A stretch of DNA of 5,693 bases from JANXVV01 sp038230975 (GTDB taxonomy: Bacteria > Planctomycetota > Phycisphaerae > Tepidisphaerales > Tepidisphaeraceae), in NCBI GenBank assembly GCA_038230975.1, contig JBBRMF010000323.1:1-5693 (forward strand), in the 5' to 3' direction. The notes beneath the pieces were generated by a model. It did no database searches and was not told the DNA's origin. It saw only the letters and a program-made list of their open reading frames with translations. A program made the position numbers and the translations under genes. Of this stretch, positions 1-5,080 are shown piece by piece. Position 1 is the first letter of the stretch, and every line of letters starts with the position of its first letter.

Positions 1-242
1 GGTTCGAAGGTCGTGCCGAACAATCGCGATGAAATATATTTCATCATCGTCGGGTACATCACCAGTAGAATCAGCCCGACGACGATACTGATCCATATTT
101 CCGCGATCGAAACGGGTTCCGGTCCGCGCCGTTCATACTCGATGGATCTCGGCGGATTCTCAACAGGCGGATGGGTCGACTCGACGTTCGCCGCCGACGG
201 TGGCGTTTGCGACAGCTTTGGCAATTTGGACATATCCATCAT
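1..242 (-). CDS. Small proline-rich, single-pass membrane protein, 5' part only (function unknown)
   Basis: The reverse strand gives an open frame from 242 to the left edge, where the gene is cut off; 80 codons are visible. A strong Shine-Dalgarno GGGAGG (bases 246-251 on the minus strand) precedes three in-frame ATGs at 242, 239 and 233. The spacing (3, 6 and 12 nt) favours 239, with 242 as a close alternative. The protein begins MDMSKLPKLS, then has a hydrophilic proline-rich stretch to about residue 43. A hydrophobic helix follows at about 46-64 (key stretch ISIVVGLILLVMYP), then a basic segment KYISSRLFG. This suggests a cytoplasmic N-terminal tail, one membrane anchor and an unseen remainder. 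Third codon positions are rich in G and C, as expected of a real gene. It diverges from pheS. I do not recognise the family. Confidence 0.72.
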   Translation of the reverse strand, partial: MMDMSKLPKLSQTPPSAANVESTHPPVENPPRSIEYERRGPEPVSIAEIWISIVVGLILLVMYPTMMKYISSRLFGTTFE

Positions 243-254
243 GAACCTCCCTGC

Positions 255-282
255 TTGACCCGCACCCCTCAACCGCCAGAAT
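255..282 (+). promoter_or_regulatory. Possible pheS promoter
   Basis: TTGACC (255-260) and CAGAAT (277-282) are separated by 16 bp and lie in the 64-bp gap between the divergent gene and pheS. The -35 is good and the -10 only fair (4 of 6 bases). Transcription would start near 289, leaving a leader of under 20 nt that contains the pheS ribosome binding site. This is a consensus match only. Confidence 0.35.
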
Positions 283-306
283 GATAGCAGATTCTCAAGG
301 AGTTGC

Positions 307-1356
307 ATGAGCGATAGCGTGGACGTGTCAGAACAGATACAGACCCTCGAAACCAATGCCACCACGGAGCTGCGCGACGTGAAGGATGCCGCCGGGCTCG
401 AGCTGTACCGCATCAAGTATGTCGGCAGCAACGGGCAGCTTAAAGCGGCCATGAAATGGCTCGGGCAGGTTCCGCGAGAACTAAAGCCGGCGGTGGGGCA
501 GAAGCTGAACGCCGTGAAAGAAGCGATCAACGCGGCGTTTGAAGCAAGAAAGGCGGATCTCTCCACCGGCAGCGCGGCCGACAAAGACGCCGCCGATGTC
601 ACCGAGCCAGGTCGTCGCCCGCAAATCGGTGCGAAGCATCTATTGATGCAGTGCGTCGATGAATTGGTCGAACTCTTCGCGAGAATGGGATTTGCCGTCG
701 CTTCCGGCCCGGAGGTGGAGGATGAATTTCACAACTTCATCGCGCTGAACATTCCTGAGCAGCATCCGGCGCGGGATCCGTTGGATAATTTTTATCTTCG
801 GTCCGATGGACCCGGTGCGTCGCCAACGGCTTCCGGTTCCGGCTTGGGGAACTCGAAACTGCTTCGCACGCAAACCAGCACCGTGCAGATTCGCGTGATG
901 CAGGAGCAAAAGCCCCCCATCCGCGTCGTCATCCCCGGACGAGTCTATCGCCCGGATACGCACGATGACACGCACCTTTCGATGTTCCACCAGCTCGAAG
1001 CACTCGTCGTCGACAAAAATGTCACGATGGTCGACCTCAAAAGCACCATCCTCCAATTCGTTCACGGCTACTTTGGCCCGCAAACCAAAGTCCGCTTCCG
1101 GCCCAGCTTCTTTCCCTTCACCGAGCCCTCAGCCGAGGTCGATGTATGGTTCGAAGACAAACAAAAATGGATCGAACTCGGCGGCTGCGGAATGGTTCAC
1201 CCCAACGTCTTCAAAGCCTGCGGAATTGACCCCGAAGAATACAGTGGCTGGGCCTTCGGTTTCGGTATCGAGAGGATCGCCATGCGGAAGTACGGAATCG
1301 GCAATATCCGGATGTTTGTCGAAAATGATCTGCGGTTTCTTAAACAATTTGCATGA
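307..1356 (+). CDS. pheS: Phenylalanine--tRNA ligase alpha subunit
   Basis: Catalytic subunit of the heterotetrameric class II phenylalanyl-tRNA synthetase. It activates phenylalanine with ATP and, with PheT, charges tRNA-Phe in the cytoplasm. The 349 residues begin with the helical tRNA-binding arm (about 1-95). The class II core follows: SGPEVEDEFHNF (133-144), NIPEQHPARDP (148-158), LLRTQTSTVQIR (185-196), motif 2 GRVYRPDTHDDTHLSMFHQ (211-229), RPSFFPFTEPSAEVDV (265-280), GGCGMVHPN (292-300) and motif 3 AFGFGIERIAM (316-326). The C-terminus ENDLRFLKQFA is typical. Start chosen from AAGGAG at 297-302, 4 nt before ATG. A Gly/Ser-rich insert at about 166-184, absent from the E. coli enzyme, separates the NFYL strand from LLRTQTS. 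The usually conserved HP after the GRR segment reads HL (111-112). No pheT is adjacent; feoA follows after 84 bp. Confidence 0.97.
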   Translation: MSDSVDVSEQIQTLETNATTELRDVKDAAGLELYRIKYVGSNGQLKAAMKWLGQVPRELKPAVGQKLNAVKEAINAAFEARKADLSTGSAADKDAADVTEPGRRPQIGAKHLLMQCVDELVELFARMGFAVASGPEVEDEFHNFIALNIPEQHPARDPLDNFYLRSDGPGASPTASGSGLGNSKLLRTQTSTVQIRVMQEQKPPIRVVIPGRVYRPDTHDDTHLSMFHQLEALVVDKNVTMVDLKSTILQFVHGYFGPQTKVRFRPSFFPFTEPSAEVDVWFEDKQKWIELGGCGMVHPNVFKACGIDPEEYSGWAFGFGIERIAMRKYGIGNIRMFVENDLRFLKQFA

Positions 1357-1360
1357 TTTA

Positions 1361-1379
1361 GTTGAAACTCAGTCTCAAC
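1361..1379 (+). promoter_or_regulatory. Fur-like palindromic operator of the feo operon
   Basis: GTTGAAACTCAGTCTCAAC is a 19-bp inverted repeat; only two symmetric positions, apart from the central base, fail to pair. Its core TGAAACT-C-AGTCTCA has the 7-1-7 layout of Fur boxes (TGATAAT-N-ATTATCA) and matches 10 of the 14 arm bases. It lies 61 bp before feoA and covers the -35 hexamer of the best promoter, which is where an iron-dependent repressor would act. Binding by Fur rather than another metalloregulator (DtxR or MntR type) is inferred. Confidence 0.6.
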
Positions 1380-1389
1380 AAGATATCAT
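1362..1389 (+). promoter_or_regulatory. feoAB promoter
   Basis: TTGAAA (1362-1367) and TATCAT (1384-1389) are separated by 16 bp, each one base from the sigma-70 consensus. Transcription would start near 1396, about 45 nt before feoA. The -35 begins 5 bp after the pheS stop codon. I see no terminator after pheS, so read-through from pheS may add a basal level of feo transcript. Confidence 0.6.
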
Positions 1390-1405
1390 TTGGTGTGTCC
1401 TTAGT

Positions 1406-1426
1406 GTTAGAATATTGGAATCTAAC
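1406..1426 (+). repeat. Inverted repeat in the feoA 5' leader
   Basis: GTTAGA (1406-1411) and TCTAAC (1421-1426) are perfect 6-bp arms around a 9-nt centre, lying between the predicted start site and the feoA ribosome binding site. It could be a second operator or a small hairpin next to the GGAG at 1433-1436. It differs in sequence from the operator upstream, so a different regulator would be implied. Confidence 0.45.
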
Positions 1427-1440
1427 GCCGACGGAGCGAA

Positions 1441-1725
1441 ATGATGGATAAATCCTGTGATCTTCCCGGCTGCAATCACTGTGGGCCGATTGAGACTTGT
1501 GCCATGCACAAGCTCGGGATCGGCTGCCATGGTACGGTTGTCGCCGTCGGGGGTGATCGCCAAGTGCGACGACGACTACTCGAGATGGGTTTTTGCAACG
1601 GGGTTGATGTTGAGGTCGTTCGGCGGGCACCGCTGGGCGATCCCATCGAATTTCGCCTGCGGGGTTATCACCTGTCACTCCGGGCCGATCAGGCTCAACA
1701 TGTTTTGATCTCACAAAAAAGCTGA
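1441..1725 (+). CDS. feoA: Ferrous iron transport protein A with Cys-rich N-terminus
   Basis: Small cytoplasmic partner of FeoB, thought to bind its cytoplasmic face and modulate Fe(II) transport. Residues about 31-90 form the SH3-like FeoA domain: GTVVAVGGDRQVRRRLLEMG, then VDVEVVRRAPLGDPIEFRLR and a closing LSLRADQAQHVLI. The DxxVRRRLLEMG and PLGDPIEFRLRG patterns are diagnostic. Ahead of it is a roughly 30-residue extension with Cys at 6, 11, 14, 20 and 29 and His at 13, 23 and 30, spaced like a metal or Fe-S site; classic enteric FeoA lacks it. GGAG (1433-1436) lies 4 nt before ATG 1441 and 7 nt before an in-frame ATG at 1444, so the true start may be one codon later. feoB begins 11 bp after the stop, which supports one transcript. 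Confidence 0.93.
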   Translation: MMDKSCDLPGCNHCGPIETCAMHKLGIGCHGTVVAVGGDRQVRRRLLEMGFCNGVDVEVVRRAPLGDPIEFRLRGYHLSLRADQAQHVLISQKS

Positions 1726-1736
1726 AATCTTTAGAA

Positions 1737-4082
1737 ATGTCATCTTGTTGTGAAACGTCTCCCTTAGAGAATCTCCCCGCAAAATTGACCATTGCGCTGG
1801 CTGGCAATCCAAATAGCGGGAAGACGACCGTCTTCAACGCGCTGACTGGCCTGCGGCAAAAGGTCGCGAATTATCCCGGTGTCACCGTCGAAAAAAAGAC
1901 CGGGCGATGCAAATTAAGTCAGAATCGCTGGGCGAACGTGATCGATCTCCCCGGCACATACAGCCTCATCAGCAGATCACCGGATGAACAAGTCGCCATG
2001 GAAGTGCTACGCGGTCTGCGATCTGATACGCCGGCCCCGGACATCATCATCGTCGTCGTCGATGCCAGCAATCTACAGCGCAACCTCTATCTGGTAAGCC
2101 AGTTAATTGAGCTTGGCCATCCTCTCGTGATGGCCTTGAACATGACCGATATCGCCGAACGGCGAGGCTTTAACGTCTCCGCCGAAAAGCTCGAAGCCTC
2201 CCTCGGAATCCCCGTTGTTTCGATCGTCGGCCATAAGAAAAAGGGAATCGATGCGCTTAAATCCGCCATCGATCGCGCCCGCATCGCCCCCATGCCCGAA
2301 TGGCCGCTCCCCGATGCCATGCGCGAAGAACTGATGCTCGTCGGCGGGGGCCTGGCGATTCTCAACGTTCCCAATGCCCGTGCAACATCGATCCCCAATT
2401 ACAAGCCGGAAGCGAAAGCCGTAGGCGACGCACCGGGTTCTTCTTCGCTCCCCCCAAGACACCTGGCCCTTGCCGAACGATTGCTGATCGGCGACCACGC
2501 CTCAGACCTCGAGGTGTTCTCAAAACACGAACCGGTCAAATCTCTCCTAGCCTCGTCCGGCAACCGCTTAAAAGAACTCGGCATCGACCCCATGCAGGCT
2601 GATATCGAAGCCCATTACCGCTGGATCGATACCATTACGGAAGGCGTCGTTACCGCAAAGCCCTCCGATGCAAAAGTTCTCGACTACGCCACCCCGCGCA
2701 ACCTCACCCAAAAAGCAGACGCAATCCTCATCCACAAAATTTGGGGTTTACTTATTTTCGCCCTGATCATGGCAGCGCTATTTGTCTCTTTGTTTTGGCT
2801 CGCCCAACCGATCATGGATGCCCTGCAAAACAGCATCGATTGGCTAGGACAACTGACGACCCGAAAACTCGCCGATGGACCGATCAAAGATTTGCTCGTG
2901 AGCGGTGTGTTCAAAGGCGTAGGTGCCGTGATCGTCTTTGTGCCGCAGATTGCACTGCTGTTCTTGTTTCTCTCCATTCTGGAAGACTCTGGCTATCTCG
3001 CTCGGGCCGCATTTTTAATGGATCGCCTGCTGTCTAAAGTTGGTCTGCATGGCAAAAGCTTTATCCCGCTTCTAAGCAGTTTCGCCTGCGCCATTCCCGG
3101 GATCATGGCCACCCGCACGATCGAAAGCCGCAAGGATCGGCTGGCGACCATCCTCGTCACACCGTTCATGAGCTGCAGCGCCCGATTGCCCATTTACACA
3201 CTTCTGATTGGCACCTTCTTCGCCTCTTTCGGTGCGATGGCGCAGGCGGGAGTCATGCTCGCGTGCTATGCCCTCGGCATCATCGCCGCCGCCGGGACGG
3301 CGTTCATCTTCAAGCGATCGTTCCTCAAAGGCGCGCCGACGAGTTTCATCCTTGAACTGCCGACGTACAAGGTGCCGCAAGCCTCGGAAGTAGGGCGGCA
3401 AGTGTGGAAAAATACGTGGGCGTTCATCACCAAGGCGGGAACGACGATTTTTTGTCTGAGTATCGTGCTGTGGGCGATGGCGTATTATCCGAGATTGCCG
3501 GAGCAACGCACGATTGCGATCTCTGTGGCGGCCAAGGCCAATGCCGGCGTAGGGAAAATTCCGTCATGGGTTAAGCGGGATATCAGAGACGGGAGCGACG
3601 CGGATGAAATGGCGTACTTTGCGAAGCAGATGGAGGACCACGAAATCGCCGCCGCCCAATCCGAATACTCCCTCGCCGGCCGTCTCGGTCACGGTATGGA
3701 ACCCATCCTCAAACCGCTCGGTTTCGACTGGAAAATGGGCGTCGGCCTCTTAGGTGCCTTCGCCGCCCGCGAAGTCTTCGTCAGCACGATGGGCATCGTC
3801 TATAGCGTCGGCGAGGTAGAGCGCGGGAAGACCGCCGATCTCGCGACCGTCATGCGGCAAGACCGCTACCCCAACGGTCAACCCGTCTGGACACCGTTGG
3901 TCGCTGTCAGCTTGTTGGTGTGGTTTGTGCTTGCGATGCAGTGCATGAGCACGGTCGCGATCGTCCGCCGTGAAACCGGCGGGTGGAGCTGGCCGATCTT
4001 CATGATTTTATACATGAACGGATTGGCGTACCTAGCGTGCCTAGCCGTCTTCCAAGTCGGCAAACACTTACTCCACGCCTAG
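1737..4082 (+). CDS. feoB: Fe(II) transporter FeoB
   Basis: Inner-membrane ferrous iron permease with a fused GTPase; 781 residues, the usual full length. The N-terminal G domain shows G1 GNPNSGKT (23-30), G2 NYPGVTVE (45-52), G3 DLPGTYSL (70-77), G4 NMTD (135-138) and a G5-like SIVG (162-165). A helical regulatory domain follows (about 180-320), with a low-complexity stretch rich in Pro, Ser and Gly at about 211-240. Membrane helices start near 335. The two Gate regions are clear, with pore-family motifs FACAIPGIMATR (449-460, Cys451) and MSCSARLPIY (478-487, Cys480). GLLGAFAAREVFVSTMGIVY (670-689) and QCMSTVAIVRRETG (735-748, Cys736) are also family signatures. About 70 hydrophilic residues (585-655) form an extramembrane loop. 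The protein opens with MSSCCET, an extra Cys pair. ATG 1737 has no clear Shine-Dalgarno, so translation may depend on coupling to feoA, 11 bp upstream. Confidence 0.98.
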   Translation: MSSCCETSPLENLPAKLTIALAGNPNSGKTTVFNALTGLRQKVANYPGVTVEKKTGRCKLSQNRWANVIDLPGTYSLISRSPDEQVAMEVLRGLRSDTPAPDIIIVVVDASNLQRNLYLVSQLIELGHPLVMALNMTDIAERRGFNVSAEKLEASLGIPVVSIVGHKKKGIDALKSAIDRARIAPMPEWPLPDAMREELMLVGGGLAILNVPNARATSIPNYKPEAKAVGDAPGSSSLPPRHLALAERLLIGDHASDLEVFSKHEPVKSLLASSGNRLKELGIDPMQADIEAHYRWIDTITEGVVTAKPSDAKVLDYATPRNLTQKADAILIHKIWGLLIFALIMAALFVSLFWLAQPIMDALQNSIDWLGQLTTRKLADGPIKDLLVSGVFKGVGAVIVFVPQIALLFLFLSILEDSGYLARAAFLMDRLLSKVGLHGKSFIPLLSSFACAIPGIMATRTIESRKDRLATILVTPFMSCSARLPIYTLLIGTFFASFGAMAQAGVMLACYALGIIAAAGTAFIFKRSFLKGAPTSFILELPTYKVPQASEVGRQVWKNTWAFITKAGTTIFCLSIVLWAMAYYPRLPEQRTIAISVAAKANAGVGKIPSWVKRDIRDGSDADEMAYFAKQMEDHEIAAAQSEYSLAGRLGHGMEPILKPLGFDWKMGVGLLGAFAAREVFVSTMGIVYSVGEVERGKTADLATVMRQDRYPNGQPVWTPLVAVSLLVWFVLAMQCMSTVAIVRRETGGWSWPIFMILYMNGLAYLACLAVFQVGKHLLHA

Positions 4083-4103
4083 AATGAGAATGATGAATGA
4101 ACG

Positions 4104-4125
4104 CCCATGGAACTTGTTCCGTGGG
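4104..4125 (+). other. Hairpin between feoB and the small Cys-rich gene
   Basis: CCCATGGAAC (4104-4113) and GTTCCGTGGG (4116-4125) can form a 10-bp stem with one T-G wobble and a very tight loop; opening the last two pairs gives a 6-nt loop. No T tract follows, so it is not an intrinsic terminator. It sits 22 bp after the feoB stop and 21 bp before the next start codon. It may protect the feoAB message from 3' decay or lower expression of the last gene. Confidence 0.5.
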
Positions 4126-4146
4126 ACCGCGACATAAAGAAGACAA

Positions 4147-4356
4147 ATGCCTAACTGGCCTCAACATCTCCTTGCTCTTACGATCGTCGCTCTCTGCCTG
4201 AGCTACGTTCTCTGGCAAGCATTCGCCTCCCTCCGCGGCAAACGCAGCAAACTCGGGAGCTGCTGCAGCAAAGGCTGCCAGCCTCCCGTTGAAACAAACA
4301 CAAAAACCGAAAAAGTGATCTTCTTCCCCTCCGACCTTCTCCGAAAACGCCATTAA
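4147..4356 (+). CDS. FeoB-associated Cys-rich membrane protein (small accessory protein)
   Basis: A 69-residue protein 64 bp after feoB on the same strand. A single hydrophobic helix covers about residues 7-28 (HLLALTIVALCLSYVLWQAF). A basic stretch RGKRSK follows, then a tight Cys cluster GSCCSKGC (37-44) and a hydrophilic tail ending DLLRKRH. Short N-terminal anchor, basic patch and Cys cluster directly after feoB match the layout of the FeoB-associated Cys-rich membrane proteins found at the end of many feo operons. Those proteins are of unproven role and are suspected to help Fe(II) handling or FeoB assembly. The assignment rests on layout and position, since such proteins vary greatly in sequence. 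The ribosome binding site is weak (purine run AAAGAAGA at 4136-4143). The operon terminator follows 16 bp after the stop. Confidence 0.75.
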   Translation: MPNWPQHLLALTIVALCLSYVLWQAFASLRGKRSKLGSCCSKGCQPPVETNTKTEKVIFFPSDLLRKRH

Positions 4357-4372
4357 AACACACTGAAATGCG

Positions 4373-4404
4373 GCACTGGTCACCTCCGGTGACCATGCTT
4401 TTTT
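4373..4404 (+). terminator. Intrinsic terminator of the feo operon
   Basis: TGGTCACC (4377-4384) and GGTGACCA (4388-4395) form a perfect 8-bp stem with a 3-nt TCC loop. GCA (4373-4375) and TGC (4396-4398) extend it by 3 bp past a bulged C4376. Six T residues (4399-4404) follow at once. The strong stem, immediate T tract and position after the last feo gene make this a confident Rho-independent terminator, separating the iron operon from the rRNA region. Confidence 0.93.
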
Positions 4405-4440
4405 CTGAAACCCAGTGAATCCAGGCAAACTTTTCCGATA

Positions 4441-4485
4441 TTGACCGCATCTACCCCTTGCAAAATATAATTTGCGCGATATAAA
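4441..4485 (+). promoter_or_regulatory. Upstream tandem promoter candidates for the rRNA unit
   Basis: Two overlapping sigma-70-like elements lie just after the feo terminator. The first is TTGACC (4441-4446) with a perfect TATAAT (4466-4471), though the 19-bp spacer is long. The second is TTGCAA (4458-4463) with TATAAA (4480-4485) and a 16-bp spacer. Either would start transcription about 120-150 nt ahead of the better promoter at 4614-4641, giving a tandem arrangement like that of many rRNA operons. They might instead drive a short RNA containing the hairpin at 4497-4525. Confidence 0.5.
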
Positions 4486-4496
4486 CACTCCCCCAA

Positions 4497-4525
4497 TCAA
4501 ACGAATCACGCAAGTGATTGTTTGA
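4497..4525 (+). repeat. 12-bp inverted repeat with GCAA tetraloop
   Basis: TCAAAC-g-AATCAC (4497-4509) and GTGATTGTTTGA (4514-4525) pair over 12 bp with one bulged G4503 and a GCAA loop, a GNRA tetraloop. It lies between the upstream and main rRNA promoters and has no T tract on either side, so it does not look like a terminator. As DNA it could be an operator; as RNA, a stable hairpin at the start of any transcript from the upstream promoters. Confidence 0.6.
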
Positions 4526-4571
4526 ACGTCCAAAAAGAGATAAGAACCGCCCGCAAGAGTTTTTATCGCAA

Positions 4572-4608
4572 GTCAGTGACTAAAAAGAAAACAAAAGTTT
4601 TCAGTCAC
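4572..4608 (+). promoter_or_regulatory. Repeated GTGAC/GTCAC motif upstream of the main rRNA promoter
   Basis: GTCAGTGAC (4572-4580) is a short palindrome centred on G4576. GTGACT (4576-4581) is also the inverse of AGTCAC (4603-4608). TCAGTGAC and TCAGTCAC recur 28 bp apart. The intervening stretch is rich in A and T (AAAAAGAAAACAAAAGTTTT). The block ends 5 bp before the -35 at 4614, where UP elements or rRNA activator sites normally lie. No specific regulator can be named. Confidence 0.4.
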
Positions 4609-4613
4609 AAGGC

Positions 4614-4641
4614 TTGACTGTCCGAAAACTAAACTTATACT
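4614..4641 (+). promoter_or_regulatory. Main rRNA promoter
   Basis: TTGACT (4614-4619) and TATACT (4636-4641) are spaced by 16 bp, each one base from consensus, and preceded by an A/T-rich tract. The predicted start is near 4648, about 690 nt before the mature 23S end. This is the strongest promoter-like sequence in the gene-free region, and no coding gene follows it. Confidence 0.75.
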
Positions 4642-4755
4642 CCCCGACCCACTGCAACGCGATGTTGAATTGGAATGACGAAGGAAGTAAAGAACCACGA
4701 AGGAATCTGATTGAGCAACACCTGCATCAGAATACACTCCTCGCTTTAGCCGGTA

Positions 4756-4767
4756 ACCTCTTTAAAA
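4756..4767 (+). promoter_or_regulatory. Candidate boxA antitermination site 1
   Basis: ACCTCTTTAAAA contains CTCTTTAA, identical to the core of the E. coli rRNA boxA (TGCTCTTTAACA), with 9 of 12 bases matching. It lies about 110 nt after the predicted start, a sensible place for NusB-NusE loading. Short A/T-rich matches arise easily by chance. Confidence 0.35.
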
Positions 4768-4939
4768 AGTAGGGTCGCTGGCAAAGAAGCTGCGACGGGT
4801 CGGAAAAGACGAATTGTCGTCCGTGGTGTTTTGCCGAGTTTGGATCAGTTAGCTGCCGTAAGTCAGCTCACTCACCCGCACTCGGCGGGAAATTTGTCGA
4901 CCGAAAGGAACCCGAAAGGTTCTGAGTAAAGAAGACATT

Positions 4940-4951
4940 AGCTCATTGACA
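4940..4951 (+). promoter_or_regulatory. Candidate boxA antitermination site 2
   Basis: AGCTCATTGACA matches the E. coli rRNA boxA consensus at 9 of 12 bases and also resembles the Gram-positive form TGTTCTTTGA. In rRNA leaders boxA binds NusB-NusE and lets RNA polymerase pass terminators and Rho. It sits about 390 nt before the 23S gene, after a cluster of hairpins and before the large hairpin at 5007-5080. TTGACA inside it looks like a -35 but has no -10 at proper spacing. Confidence 0.5.
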
Positions 4952-5006
4952 AGTGAATACGAGGTTCAAGGTTTTATCAGAAGGTTTGTGAATCTGATTG
5001 AATCAT

Positions 5007-5080
5007 TCGCGACATCCTCGTCGGCCTGTTTTAGTTTGAGGTTTTTCTGTCTTGCAGGCTGGAATGAAGGATGTCGTCGA
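5007..5080 (+). other. Large hairpin in the rRNA leader
   Basis: CGACATCCT (5010-5018) pairs perfectly with AGGATGTCG (5068-5076). TCGGCCTG (5021-5028) pairs with CAGGCTGG (5055-5062) using two G-T wobbles. TCG (5007-5009) and CGA (5078-5080) add 3 bp across a bulge. The result is about 20 bp in an irregular stem with a 26-nt apical loop. A run of five T (5086-5090) begins 5 nt after it, an imperfect terminator-like layout. It could be an RNase III target or an attenuator overridden by boxA. Confidence 0.6.

Noticed and set aside
13..258. Plus-strand open frame of 81 codons
   Set aside because: It is antisense to the minus-strand gene, which has a strong Shine-Dalgarno, GC-rich third codon positions and a plausible membrane protein; this frame has none of these.
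965..1444. Plus-strand open frame of 159 codons inside and past pheS
   Set aside because: It is a frame-shifted reading of pheS with Ser/Lys/Pro-rich low-complexity content; the pheS frame is conserved through to its own stop.
4081..4100. GAATGA repeats resembling half of a classical Fur box
   Set aside because: There is no opposing arm, the site lies inside the operon after feoB, and no promoter accompanies it.
4000..4533. Minus-strand open frame of 177 codons over the end of feoB, the small gene and the terminator
   Set aside because: It runs antisense through feoB, the Cys-rich gene and a strong terminator hairpin, and shows no recognisable domain.
4946..4951. Perfect TTGACA hexamer as a promoter close to the 23S gene
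   Set aside because: No TATAAT-like hexamer lies 16-18 bp downstream; nearest candidates are 19-23 bp away and poor. The hexamer is better explained as part of a boxA-like site.
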